From Candidatus Rifleibacteriota bacterium (GTDB lineage Bacteria; Muiribacteriota; Ozemobacteria; Ozemobacterales; Ozemobacteraceae): a stretch of DNA of 64,000 bases. The stretch is from NCBI GenBank assembly GCA_015233155.1, contig JADFYG010000013.1, positions 1 through 64,000 on the forward strand, given 5' to 3'. Position 1 is the stretch's first letter. Each line of letters begins with the position of its first letter. The position numbers and the translations under genes are program-made. Shown here in pieces: positions 34,981-44,169 of the stretch. The notes beneath the pieces are model-generated. The model did not search any database, was not told the origin of the DNA, and was given only the letters and a program-made list of their open reading frames with translations.

Positions 34981-37143
34981 ATGAATCCAGGTGAGGATAA
35001 GGCCGAATTCAGCCTCAGTAGCGAGTTTTTCAAGAAACTCAACCAACAGATAGTCCAGAAGGACAACCTCATCAAACTGCTTCAGCTTCAGATCAAAAAT
35101 CTGAAGGCCCAGCTCGAAGATGGGGGCGGGGACGGTCCGAAAAAGGCTGATCTCGTCAAGGCTCTCGAGGCGAAAGAGACGGAGACCAAGAGCCTTGAAT
35201 CTGAGCTTACATCACAAAAAGAGCAGCTTGCGTCCGCCCTTCACGAGAAGGATGCGCAGATTCAGGCATTGAACAGGGCTATTGAGGAGCAGCAGAAGAC
35301 CGCTTCGCATGAGCCGGTCCCCATGGAAGACCCGCGGGTTCCTGAGCTCCAGGCAAGCATTGCCCGTCTTGAAGAAGAGCTAGCGGCGGAACACCAGAAA
35401 GTTGCATCCGCCGAAGAAGCGATTTCCGCGGAAAAAAGTAATGCCGCTGCAATGGCGCAGCTGCAATCGAATCTTGAGACCGAGTTGGCCGGAGTTCGGG
35501 CGCGCCTGGAAGAAGCGGAGGCTTTTGCGAAAACTGCCGCCGCTCAGCCTGAACCCGCGCCTGTTACCGAGCCTTCGCCCGAGCTGACTGCCCGGATAGC
35601 TGAGTTAGAGGCTGAGATCGTCAGCCTGCAAACTTCCTTGTCTCAAAAAGATGAGCAGATCACTGCTTTGTCGTCGGCAGGCATAGGAGCACCGGAGCCA
35701 GATGGTGGGCTCGTTTCTGAACTGTCCGATGTAAAAGCTGAGCTGGAAATGCTTCGTTCCAAGTCCTCAGAAGAAGCTGTACGAGCCTCAGAGCTCGAGT
35801 CCGCTCTGGCGACTTCTCAGGTTGAAGCAGCCAAAGTTGCCTCACTTGAGGCAAAAATTCGTAATTTAGAGGCTGAGGGTCTCGATATGACCGAGACCGC
35901 CATGAAACTTACTGCCCTGGAATCCGAACGGGAGAGACTTGCAGTTGAAGTACAGACTTTAAGGGCTGCCCAGGAAAGTTCCAATGCGGAAATCGCCAGT
36001 CTGACATCAAGTTTGGCCTCGGTTTCGAATGCGGACTCAGAAATATCCGCCCGAGACCTGGAAATAGCCGCGCTCAAAGCTGTTCAGGCCACTAATATGG
36101 TTTCGATGGCGGAACTAAAAGGTACTCTTGCCGTCACCCTGGAAGAGGTCGCCCATTACAAAGCCGCCGCCGAGGCCAAAAGCTCTCACGCCGCCGATGC
36201 CGATATAGCAATGAAAGCTGAAGTGGACTTATTGACAGGGCAGGTTGCTGACCAGTTGTTGGCAATACAGAAGTTCGAGCAGGTGCTCCGACAAACCCAG
36301 GAAGAAGTCACACGCCGGGACGAAGAAATCGCTTTGTTACAAAAGAGGCTTGGCGAAAATTCATCATCCGGAAAATCAATTCTGTTCTCTTCGGACAGCG
36401 AGGTATTGACACACTTCATCGACTTCTTCGATGGTCTCGATTCGTTTCTTTTGCAGAACCAGATTCCCGAACTTCAGGTTTTGCATAAGCAGTTGCTCGA
36501 TCGTCTGATTCTGCCGAATCAGATCGAGTATATGCCTGTTATTTCAGAAGAGTTTAATCCGACACGACATGTTGCGACCGATTATTTCCGCTCGGACCGG
36601 TTTGCAGACAAGATGATCGTTTTCGAAGTCGAAAAGGGCTATCGACGCGGGGATTCCGTAGTCAAGAAATCGAAGGTCTGGGTTGTTCAGAATCTGTTCA
36701 GTTGCCCAAGCTGCAATGTCATGCAGACAAATGCCGATAGCCGGTTTTGTCACTTGTGCGGAGCAAAGATCGTTGCGCCCAACGGGCTGCCGGTTGATTC
36801 TTTACCCACCTTCGAACCAACTCCGGCGACTTATTTGCGCTTTGCTGATCGCATGATCGAAGAAAGCCGATATTCCGAAGCTCGCATATACCTGGAAGAC
36901 GGCCTTTCACTCGACGGCGAGTTTGTGCCTATATTGGTGCGTCTTGCCGATGTCCATGGATTTGCTTCAGAGTTCTCGAAAGCCGTTGAGGTTCTTCAGA
37001 AGGCTGTGGCTTTGAAACCAGATCCTAAGCTGGTGGAGCGCATTCATGCTCTCGAAGTTAAAAACACGATTTCCAAGCAGGCGAAAAGCCTCAATTTGCC
37101 GCCCGGCGAATTTGACAAGCTCATGAAGCTGATTCAGGAGTGA
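34981..37143 (+). CDS. Long coiled-coil protein with zinc ribbon and C-terminal TPR
   Basis: About 720 residues; ATG 34981 follows GGGAG at a good distance. Residues 15-460 are almost continuous heptad-rich coiled coil (e.g. QIVQKDNLIKLLQLQIKNLK). A globular region follows, then a zinc ribbon (CPSCNVMQTNADSRFCHLCG), then about 100 residues of TPR-like helices (YLRFADRMIEESRYSEARIY; KAVEVLQKAVALKPD). No signal peptide. This architecture suggests a cytoplasmic scaffold; no function is recognised. Zinc ribbons recur in this window (34345 and 44170 genes). Confidence 0.75.
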   Translation: MNPGEDKAEFSLSSEFFKKLNQQIVQKDNLIKLLQLQIKNLKAQLEDGGGDGPKKADLVKALEAKETETKSLESELTSQKEQLASALHEKDAQIQALNRAIEEQQKTASHEPVPMEDPRVPELQASIARLEEELAAEHQKVASAEEAISAEKSNAAAMAQLQSNLETELAGVRARLEEAEAFAKTAAAQPEPAPVTEPSPELTARIAELEAEIVSLQTSLSQKDEQITALSSAGIGAPEPDGGLVSELSDVKAELEMLRSKSSEEAVRASELESALATSQVEAAKVASLEAKIRNLEAEGLDMTETAMKLTALESERERLAVEVQTLRAAQESSNAEIASLTSSLASVSNADSEISARDLEIAALKAVQATNMVSMAELKGTLAVTLEEVAHYKAAAEAKSSHAADADIAMKAEVDLLTGQVADQLLAIQKFEQVLRQTQEEVTRRDEEIALLQKRLGENSSSGKSILFSSDSEVLTHFIDFFDGLDSFLLQNQIPELQVLHKQLLDRLILPNQIEYMPVISEEFNPTRHVATDYFRSDRFADKMIVFEVEKGYRRGDSVVKKSKVWVVQNLFSCPSCNVMQTNADSRFCHLCGAKIVAPNGLPVDSLPTFEPTPATYLRFADRMIEESRYSEARIYLEDGLSLDGEFVPILVRLADVHGFASEFSKAVEVLQKAVALKPDPKLVERIHALEVKNTISKQAKSLNLPPGEFDKLMKLIQE

Positions 37144-37216
37144 CCGAATGGTCTCTGCGCCTTGAAATAAGCGTGAGAGATCGAGCGGGCCTCCTGATCG
37201 TGAGTCATTCAGGTAT

Positions 37217-37258
37217 TATGGGGCACGGAAAACCGTGCTCCATATCTGTTTATAGCTT
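37217..37258 (+). terminator. Possible intrinsic terminator
   Basis: TATGGGGCACGG / AAAA / CCGTGCTCCATA forms a 12-bp stem with one G-U pair. It is followed by a T-rich stretch (TCTGTTTATAGCTTTATTC). It lies 74 bases after the coiled-coil gene and before valS. Confidence 0.6.
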
Positions 37259-37290
37259 TATTCATTTTTACGAAAAAGATCGGAACAAAC

Positions 37291-40002
37291 ATGACGACAC
37301 AAAACTCGCCCCAATCAGAGCAAACCTCCCGAACCCGGGAAGTGCCGCAAACTCCCCTGGACAAAGCTTACAGTCCCGCCTTGGTAGAAGATAGACGCTA
37401 CCAGGAATGGGAATCCTCCGGCGCTTTTCATGCCGAAGAGACAACTGTTCGACCCACATTCACCATCGTGATTCCCCCGCCAAATGTCACCGGAATGTTG
37501 ACAATGGGGCATGTACTAAATAACACGCTTCAGGACATATTGATTCGCTACCATCGCATGGATGGGCAGGAAACCTTATGGCTTCCCGGCACTGATCATG
37601 CGGGAATTGCAACGCAAAATGTTGTCGAGAAGGCGCTTGCCAAGGAAAAAATAAATCGTCACCAGCTTGGTCGCGAAAAATTTCTGGAACACGTCTGGGC
37701 CTGGAAGGAAAAATATGGCGGAATCATTATAGATCAGCTCAAACGGCTTGGATGTTCCTGTGACTGGCAACGCGAGCGATTCACCATGGATGAAGGGCTG
37801 TCGAGGGCCGTTCAGGAAAGCTTTGTTAAACTTTATGAACAAGGACTGATCTACAAGGGCAAATACATAATTAACTGGTGTCCGCGTTGTCGAACTGCTT
37901 TGTCCGACGAAGAAAAAATTCCGGAAGATACCAAGGGACACCTATGGTACATAAAATATCCACTGAAGAGCGGCAAAGGATACGTCACCGTTGCCACAAC
38001 GCGGCCGGAAACGATGCTTGGGGATACCGCCGTGGCCGTGAATCCTGAGGACGATAGATTTCGCGCACTTATCGGCGAAAAGCTCATACTGCCGATTTTG
38101 CAGCGGGAGATTCCGATTATAGCTGACGATTTCGTCGATCCGCAGTTTGGCACCGGGGCGGTTAAAGTAACGCCGGCTCATGATCCCAACGATTTTGAGA
38201 TGGGGCGACGACATTCTCTTCCCCAGATCATTGTCATGGATGAAGCGGGCGTAATGAATGATGCCGCAGGCCCGTACAAAGGAGTCGAGCGCTTTAAGTG
38301 CCGCGAACAACTGGTACTCGACCTGCAGGAAAAAGGTGTGCTCGAAAAAATCGAAGACCATGCTTTGGCCGTAGGTCACTGCGAGCGGTGCAATACAGTT
38401 ATTGAGCCATATCTTTCTGACCAGTGGTTTGTGAAGATGAAGCCGCTTGCCGAAAAGGCTATCGAGGCGGTGAAGACCGGAAAGCTGCGTTTCACGCCTG
38501 AGCGCTGGGTGGGCGTATATCTGCACTGGATGGAAAATATCCGTGACTGGTGCATCAGTCGCCAATTATGGTGGGGACATCGCATTCCCGCATACACCTG
38601 CGGTGCCTGTAGCGAAGTGATGGTTGCGAAAGAGCATCCGAAAGCCTGTAAAAAATGTGGTGCGACAGATAGACTGACCCAGGACGAGGATGTTCTGGAT
38701 ACGTGGTTTTCATCGTGGCTGTGGCCATTTTCGACTCTGGGGTGGCCTGATGAAACTTTGAGTTTGCGCAAATTCTATCCAACCGATACGTTGATTACAG
38801 GTCCCGACATCATTTTTTTCTGGGTGGCACGCATGGTCATGGCTGGGTATGCCTTCATGGGCGAGTGTCCGTTCCATGACGTATACTTCACCAGTATTGT
38901 CCGCGACATGAAGGGCCGAAAGATGAGCAAGAGTCTGGGCAACTCCCCAGATCCGCTCGAAATAATAGCTAAATACGGTGCCGATGCCCTGCGCTTTACC
39001 GTCATCTATCTGGCGCCCGTAGGCCAGGACATCCGCTTCTCTGCTGACAAAGTAGAGATGGGGCGGAACTTTGCCAATAAGCTTTGGAATGCATCGCGGT
39101 TCGTCCTTATGAATCTCGGGGAAGACTTCAGACTGGAGATTTCACCCGCGTGCGCATCTTCAGGCAGGGGTTCAACATGGGATCGCTGGATTGTTTCGCG
39201 GCTGCATGGTGCGATCGAGCAGACCCGTAAGTGTCTTGCTGATGGCCAGTACAGATTCAATGATGCGCTCAAGACTGTATATGATTTTATCTGGGATGAA
39301 TTCTGCGACTGGTACATAGAAATGAGCAAACCGGTTTTGTTTGGCCCGGATGGCCCGGATAAAGATGCACTTCGCCAGACGTTGGTCGAAGTCATTGATG
39401 GGGCGTTGCGCCTGCTCCATCCGTTCATGCCGTTTGTGACCGAAGAAATCTGGCAGAAGCTTCCCGGATCAAGTGGAATGCTTATCAATGCCGCGTTTCC
39501 CGCGTTCGATGGTGCGTGTGTAAATGTTCCGCTTGAAAACGAGGTTCGCGATGTCATGGAGGCTGTTCGTGTTATTCGCAATCTGCGTGCATCAGCGAAT
39601 ATTTCTCCCGCGAAAAAACTTATCATTCGTGTGCTTAACAGCGGATCACATGCAGGTTTATTCCAGGAACACGCAGCGATGATCCGTAATTTGGCCGGAG
39701 TCGAAAGGATCGAACTGGTCGATGCGAAACCTGCCAAACATCTGATTGGTCTGATGAACGAGACCGAAGTGTGTCTGAATCTCGAAGGTCTTATTGATGC
39801 TCCTCCGGAGATCGCCCGGATCAGCGCTGAAATTGCCAAACTGGAAAAAGAGATCGAGCGCATATCGGTAAAACTCGCAGACACCGGATTCGTAGCAAAG
39901 GCTCCTGCCGAAGTGGTCGATGGTTTTCGCGCCAGCCTGGATGGTTACCGTATACAAAATGAAAAACTCGGCCTGTATCTGGCCGAATTAAGGAAGTTAT
40001 AA
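37291..40002 (+). CDS. valS: Valyl-tRNA synthetase
   Basis: Class I aminoacyl-tRNA synthetase that charges tRNA-Val and edits mischarged threonine. The 903-residue protein has the ATP-binding motif PPPNVTGMLTMGH (HIGH equivalent), the KMSKS loop in GRKMSKSLGNSPDP, the CP1 editing domain (TTRPETMLGDTAVAV, FGTGAVKVTPAHDPND), zinc-binding CxxC pairs, the anticodon-binding domain and the C-terminal coiled coil typical of ValRS. It is the first of three synthetase genes in a row. The ribosome-binding site is weak. Confidence 0.98.
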   Translation: MTTQNSPQSEQTSRTREVPQTPLDKAYSPALVEDRRYQEWESSGAFHAEETTVRPTFTIVIPPPNVTGMLTMGHVLNNTLQDILIRYHRMDGQETLWLPGTDHAGIATQNVVEKALAKEKINRHQLGREKFLEHVWAWKEKYGGIIIDQLKRLGCSCDWQRERFTMDEGLSRAVQESFVKLYEQGLIYKGKYIINWCPRCRTALSDEEKIPEDTKGHLWYIKYPLKSGKGYVTVATTRPETMLGDTAVAVNPEDDRFRALIGEKLILPILQREIPIIADDFVDPQFGTGAVKVTPAHDPNDFEMGRRHSLPQIIVMDEAGVMNDAAGPYKGVERFKCREQLVLDLQEKGVLEKIEDHALAVGHCERCNTVIEPYLSDQWFVKMKPLAEKAIEAVKTGKLRFTPERWVGVYLHWMENIRDWCISRQLWWGHRIPAYTCGACSEVMVAKEHPKACKKCGATDRLTQDEDVLDTWFSSWLWPFSTLGWPDETLSLRKFYPTDTLITGPDIIFFWVARMVMAGYAFMGECPFHDVYFTSIVRDMKGRKMSKSLGNSPDPLEIIAKYGADALRFTVIYLAPVGQDIRFSADKVEMGRNFANKLWNASRFVLMNLGEDFRLEISPACASSGRGSTWDRWIVSRLHGAIEQTRKCLADGQYRFNDALKTVYDFIWDEFCDWYIEMSKPVLFGPDGPDKDALRQTLVEVIDGALRLLHPFMPFVTEEIWQKLPGSSGMLINAAFPAFDGACVNVPLENEVRDVMEAVRVIRNLRASANISPAKKLIIRVLNSGSHAGLFQEHAAMIRNLAGVERIELVDAKPAKHLIGLMNETEVCLNLEGLIDAPPEIARISAEIAKLEKEIERISVKLADTGFVAKAPAEVVDGFRASLDGYRIQNEKLGLYLAELRKL

Positions 40003-40005
40003 GCC

Positions 40006-41229
40006 GTGTCATTTGCACTGACCCCGAAAGAACAGTTGGAAGTCGTTTCCATTGGCGCTGCCGATCTCATTTCCAAAGAGGAATTGCTCGCCAAATTCGA
40101 AAAATCATACAAGACCGGCAAACCTCTCGTCGTAAAACTCGGTGCCGACCCATCCGCCCCGGATATACATCTCGGGCACACGGTAGTTCTGCAGAAGCTC
40201 CGGCAATTCCAGAATCTCGGCCATCAGGCCGTTTTTCTGATCGGCGATTTCACCGGGCGGGTTGGCGATCCGACCGGGAAAAAGAAGACCCGGCCGGCGC
40301 TTTCCGAAGAGGACGTCATGAAAAATGCCGATACCTACAAAACACAAATCGGCAAGATTCTCGACTTGTCGAAAACGAAGATTGTTTTCAACAGTCATTG
40401 GTTGAATGCTATGACTTTTGCTGACGTTCTGAAGCTGACCGGACAATATACGGTTGCACGAATGCTGGAACGCGATGATTTTTCGACCCGCTTCAAAAAT
40501 CAGACACCGATCAGCATTGTCGAGTTCATGTATCCGCTGATGCAGGGGTATGATTCGGTTGCGTTGCAGGCCGACGTCGAGCTTGGCGGAGTCGATCAGA
40601 CTTTCAATCTGCTGGTCGGTCGTGAATTGCAGCGTTCATATGGACAGGAGCCCCAGGTAACGCTGACTCTGCCGATTCTCGAAGGACTCGATGGCAAGGA
40701 GAAAATGTCTAAAAGTCTCGGGAACTACGTTGGAATAAATGAATCCGCCGACCAGATTTTCGGTAAGCTCATGTCTATTCCGGACGAGCTCATGCCGCGT
40801 TATTTCGATTTGCTTACAGACCTCTCTCCAGCAGATATAACAGCCGTAAAAGAACGCATGAAGATTGAACCCAAGGCTGTAAAAGTACAACTGGCCCGTA
40901 CTATTGCCGCCAAATATCACGGTGATGCGGCTGGAGCCGCCGCCGAAGCGGGCTTTGAAAAAATGTTCGGCAAGAGCGGGGATGGGGTTCCTGAGCATGT
41001 CGAAGAAATTAATTTGTCTGCTCCTGCCGATGGGCTGGCGCTCGTCAAAATTCTCGTTCAGGCAGGGCTTGCGCCCTCAGGCGGAGAAGCTCGCAGACTT
41101 ATCACTCAGGGCGGAGTGAAGATCGATCAGACAAAGCAGGATGACCCGGCAAAGATGTTCAAAGCAGGAGAAAGTTTCCTTCTGCAGTCCGGAAAACGTC
41201 ATTTTCGCAAGGTAACAATAAAAGCCTGA
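40006..41229 (+). CDS. tyrS: Tyrosyl-tRNA synthetase
   Basis: Class I synthetase of the shorter, TyrZ-like type (407 residues). Motifs: KLGADPSAPDIHLGHTVVL (HIGH equivalent HLGH), GDFTGRVGDPTGKKKTR, the tyrosine-binding loop QGYDSVALQADVELGGVDQ, KMSKSLGNYVG, and a C-terminal S4 RNA-binding domain (GEARRLITQGGVKID). It starts with GTG 3 bases after the valS stop, with AAGGAAG upstream, so it is cotranscribed with valS. Confidence 0.97.
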   Translation: MSFALTPKEQLEVVSIGAADLISKEELLAKFEKSYKTGKPLVVKLGADPSAPDIHLGHTVVLQKLRQFQNLGHQAVFLIGDFTGRVGDPTGKKKTRPALSEEDVMKNADTYKTQIGKILDLSKTKIVFNSHWLNAMTFADVLKLTGQYTVARMLERDDFSTRFKNQTPISIVEFMYPLMQGYDSVALQADVELGGVDQTFNLLVGRELQRSYGQEPQVTLTLPILEGLDGKEKMSKSLGNYVGINESADQIFGKLMSIPDELMPRYFDLLTDLSPADITAVKERMKIEPKAVKVQLARTIAAKYHGDAAGAAAEAGFEKMFGKSGDGVPEHVEEINLSAPADGLALVKILVQAGLAPSGGEARRLITQGGVKIDQTKQDDPAKMFKAGESFLLQSGKRHFRKVTIKA

Positions 41230-41262
41230 TTTCGCGTCAACTTTTGCTTGTAATCTGCGCGG

Positions 41263-41435
41263 ATTTAACCGCAGATAAAAGCGAATGAACCCAGATGAAC
41301 ATATATGGACTCCTGTTCGGTCTTAATCTGTGTCCATCCGTGTTCATCTGTGGTTCCCTCTCTTTCCGGTCTTTTCTGTGGTTTTTTCTCTTTTAGGTTT
41401 TAATCTGTGTTCATTCCGTGTTCATCTGTGGTTAA
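41263..41435. repeat. Cluster of ATCTGTG/TTCATCTGTGG repeats in both orientations
   Basis: An inverted copy (41263-41301, TTTAACCGCAGATAAAAGCG and GAACCCAGATGAAC) faces two direct copies (41325-41355 and 41402-41435, AATCTGTGTCCATCCGTGTT and TTCATCTGTGG). They can pair as a long imperfect hairpin. The 355-base gap 41230-41584 between tyrS and thrS contains only this cluster and T-rich spacer sequence; no gene or T-box-like leader is seen. Confidence 0.75.
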
Positions 41436-41584
41436 TTCTTCTTTCTTTTAATCTTTATCCTTGCCGAAATCGTCTCGACGAATTATCATGTTTGCAACTG
41501 TTTTGCGACGACCGACGAGTCGTCTTGTGTATTCACGGAAATTTGTCAATGGAAATTCGTTTTTGATCGAAGGAGTCTTTCGAT

Positions 41585-43501
41585 ATGTCCGATAAAATTG
41601 TTTTAACGCTTCCGGATGGCAAGAGCGTCGAACATCCGGCAGGAATAATAGCCCTGGATGCCGCGCGTGCGATCGGTCCTAAGCTTGCGGAAGCCGCAAT
41701 TGCGGCCAAACTCGATGGTCAATTCATAGACCTTCGCGCGACAATTCCTCATTCCGGGAAGCTCGAGATCGTGACTCTCAAATCTCCGGATGCCGCCGAG
41801 GTATATCGTCACTCGATGGCCCATATACTTGCCGAGGCCGTTCGGAAACTGTTTCCGGATGCGCAGTTCGGTATCGGGCCGACCATCGAAAATGGTTTTT
41901 ATTACGACTTCCTGCTGTCGCGGTCGCTCACCACTGAGGATCTCGAAATAGTTGAGAAGGAAATGAAGGCTATTATTGCAGCGAAAGAGCCTTTTTCATA
42001 TGCTCTTCTGACCAAAGCTGAGGCGATGGAAACTTTCAGAAAGCTGAATCAGCCATTAAAACTTGAGCTGATAGGCGAAATTCCTGACGAGAAGGTTTCG
42101 GTATATACGCAGGGTGAGTTTGCTGATCTATGCAGAGGCCCGCATCTTCCGCATTCCGGCGTAATCAAGCATTTCAAATTACTTTCTGTTGCCGGTGCGT
42201 ATTGGCGCGGAGACGAGAAGAAGCCGATGCTGCAGCGGATTTATGGCACAGCCTTCGCGACCAAAGAAGAGCTGGATGCATACATGAATATGCTTGAAGA
42301 GGCTAAAAAACGTGATCATCGAAAGCTGGGAAAGGAGCTCGATCTTTTCTCCGTACATGAAGAAGTTGGTCCGGGGCTTGTTTTCTGGCATCCGAAGGGT
42401 GCACGTATCCGCCATATCATAGAAAGTTTCTGGAAGGAGCAGCATTTCAGAAATGGTTATGAAATGGTATACACCCCACACATCGGCCGTGCATGGCTCT
42501 GGGAAACCAGCGGTCATCTCGGCTTTTATAAAGACAGCATGTACAGCCCCATGAAGATTGATGAGTTCGATTATTTCATCAAGCCCATGAATTGTCCGTT
42601 TCACATCATGATCTACAAGACCCAAAACCGTTCTTATCGCGATCTTCCGCTGCGCTGGGCCGAGCTTGGCACAGTTTATCGCTACGAGAAGAGCGGTGTT
42701 CTGCATGGTTTGTTACGGGTGCGCGGATTTACCCAGGATGATGCACATATCCTCTGCACTCCCGAGCAGATAGAGTCTGAAATCTCCGAGGTATTGCGCT
42801 TCAGTCTTTCTATCTGGCGGGCGTTTGGCTTTGAAAAAGTCAAGGCGTATCTCGCCACGCGCCCGGAAAAAGCAGTAGGCGAACCCACCCGCTGGGATCA
42901 GGCAATCGAGTCCCTTAAGCGTGCCGTCGACAAGGAAGGGCTCGAATGTGAGATCGATGAGGGTGGGGGGGCATTCTATGGTCCGAAGATAGATCTCAAG
43001 ATCAAGGATGCCATTGGACGTGAATGGCAAATGACCACCATACAATTTGACTTCAATGAGCCTGAGCGATTTGACATGACATATATCGGTGCAGATGGCG
43101 AGAAGCATCGCCCATATATGGTTCATCGGGCATTGCTAGGCTCGCTGGAACGATTTTTCGGAGTTCTGTTGGAACACCACGGCGGAGCGATGCCGACTTG
43201 GCTCGCGCCCGTTCAGGTCATCATACTTCCGATTTCCGACAAGCATATCGATTACGCCAAAAAGGTGGAAGATGGATTCAGGCGGGCGGGGATTCGCGTA
43301 AATACGGACTTCCGCAGCGACAAGATCGGATACAAGATTCGCGCGGCACAACTCATGAAGATCCCATTCATGGTTGTGCTTGGCGACGAAGAAGCGAACG
43401 CAGGGACTATTACAGTTCGCAAGCGGTCGGGTGAAAATATGCCCGGACTTTCGCTCGAAGCTTTCGTGAAAGGTGAGGAATGGAAAAAGGAAAGCTGTTG
43501 A
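41585..43501 (+). CDS. thrS: Threonyl-tRNA synthetase
   Basis: Class II synthetase, 638 residues with the full domain set: TGS domain (about 1-60), the editing/SAD domain (HSMAHILAEAVRKLFPDAQFG, ADLCRGPHLPHSG), motif 1-3 catalytic core (KPMNCPFHIMIYK with the zinc-binding Cys, LRVRGFTQDDAHI, GSLERFFGVLLEH), and the anticodon-binding domain. AAGGAG at a good distance precedes the ATG. Its last 22 bases overlap the next gene. Confidence 0.98.
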   Translation: MSDKIVLTLPDGKSVEHPAGIIALDAARAIGPKLAEAAIAAKLDGQFIDLRATIPHSGKLEIVTLKSPDAAEVYRHSMAHILAEAVRKLFPDAQFGIGPTIENGFYYDFLLSRSLTTEDLEIVEKEMKAIIAAKEPFSYALLTKAEAMETFRKLNQPLKLELIGEIPDEKVSVYTQGEFADLCRGPHLPHSGVIKHFKLLSVAGAYWRGDEKKPMLQRIYGTAFATKEELDAYMNMLEEAKKRDHRKLGKELDLFSVHEEVGPGLVFWHPKGARIRHIIESFWKEQHFRNGYEMVYTPHIGRAWLWETSGHLGFYKDSMYSPMKIDEFDYFIKPMNCPFHIMIYKTQNRSYRDLPLRWAELGTVYRYEKSGVLHGLLRVRGFTQDDAHILCTPEQIESEISEVLRFSLSIWRAFGFEKVKAYLATRPEKAVGEPTRWDQAIESLKRAVDKEGLECEIDEGGGAFYGPKIDLKIKDAIGREWQMTTIQFDFNEPERFDMTYIGADGEKHRPYMVHRALLGSLERFFGVLLEHHGGAMPTWLAPVQVIILPISDKHIDYAKKVEDGFRRAGIRVNTDFRSDKIGYKIRAAQLMKIPFMVVLGDEEANAGTITVRKRSGENMPGLSLEAFVKGEEWKKESC

Positions 43502-43845
43502 CACTCACGGAACTCGGCCAGGCCGTCTTCAAGACAGTCGACACTTATCTTGCACGTTTCGGGCGTGATATGGGAGTGGAGATGTCGCTTGTTGTCGGGC
43601 CTTTGCAGGAAAGTTTCACTTTATTTTTGCCTGATGGGAGCAGCTTGTTTCTCAAGACGTTTCCGCATAAGAATTTTAAGAACGAAACTGTATTTCGCAT
43701 CGAAGTCTACATGACTCGTTCCGGCGATATGCGGGGAAATCGGGTAGCTTTCATCGAGATAGCCCGCGTTCAGGAGTCATTGATAGAGATTCCGCCTTTC
43801 GTAGAAGGCGTCCTGACTCGTTCCAGCCTGAGTGAACCCCAATAA
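43480..43845 (+). CDS. Hypothetical protein coupled to thrS
   Basis: A 121-residue protein I do not recognise. It has no signal peptide, membrane span or cysteine pair. The middle is predicted beta-rich (MSLVVGPLQESFTLFLPDGS). It starts inside the thrS 3' end (22-base overlap, different frame), with GGTGAGGAATGG around its ATG acting as a ribosome-binding site. This suggests coupled translation. The DUF3006 gene follows 15 bases later. Confidence 0.7.
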   Translation: MEKGKLLTLTELGQAVFKTVDTYLARFGRDMGVEMSLVVGPLQESFTLFLPDGSSLFLKTFPHKNFKNETVFRIEVYMTRSGDMRGNRVAFIEIARVQESLIEIPPFVEGVLTRSSLSEPQ

Positions 43846-43860
43846 AAGGAGTGTGTAACA

Positions 43861-44052
43861 ATGCAGGCAGTTATTGACAAGATAGAGGGTGGGTATGTTC
43901 GGTGTCTTATTGAAAACGGCGATGTATTGCGCCTGTTCAAGACTCGCTTGCCGGAAGGCGTTGCCGAGGGTGATGTGTTGAAGCTGAGTTTTTCGATAGA
44001 TGTCGAGGCTACAAAACGACAACGTGAGCTGATGGCTCAGACTGCGCGCTGA
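43861..44052 (+). CDS. DUF3006 domain small protein
   Basis: 63 residues beginning with the DUF3006 pattern (VIDKIEGGYVRCLIENGD, then LPEGVAEGDVLKL). These small single-domain proteins are widespread and of unknown function, and are predicted to be beta-barrel-like. AAAAGGAG precedes the ATG. It is the last gene before a strong terminator-like hairpin, so it closes the thrS transcription unit. Confidence 0.85.
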   Translation: MQAVIDKIEGGYVRCLIENGDVLRLFKTRLPEGVAEGDVLKLSFSIDVEATKRQRELMAQTAR

Positions 44053-44106
44053 ACGGTTCAAGCGGTAACCGACACCGCTTGATTCCGTTTGTTTTAAGAG
44101 GTGACG

Positions 44107-44150
44107 AACCACCTGAGAAAGCGTAGTGCGCTTTCTCAGGTGGTTGTGTT
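44107..44150 (+). terminator. Intrinsic terminator-like hairpin after DUF3006 gene
   Basis: AACCACCTGAGAAAGCG (44107-44123), loop TAGTG, then the exact reverse complement (44129-44145): a 17-bp perfect stem. The downstream stretch GTGTTGT is only moderately T-rich. Confidence 0.75.
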
Positions 44151-44169
44151 GTCATGAGGTCGTGTGAAT

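Noticed and set aside
39006-39884. A 292-codon antisense open frame in valS
   Set aside because: It lies wholly inside the conserved valyl-tRNA synthetase and is Ser/Arg-rich as expected for a shadow frame.
41263-41435. Possible CRISPR array from repeated ATCTGTG units
   Set aside because: Units are degenerate, irregularly spaced, occur in both orientations and have no unique spacers; no cas gene is present.
41230-41584. A T-box or other leader regulating thrS
   Set aside because: No T-box sequence or specifier-like stem could be recognised; the gap is explained by repeats.
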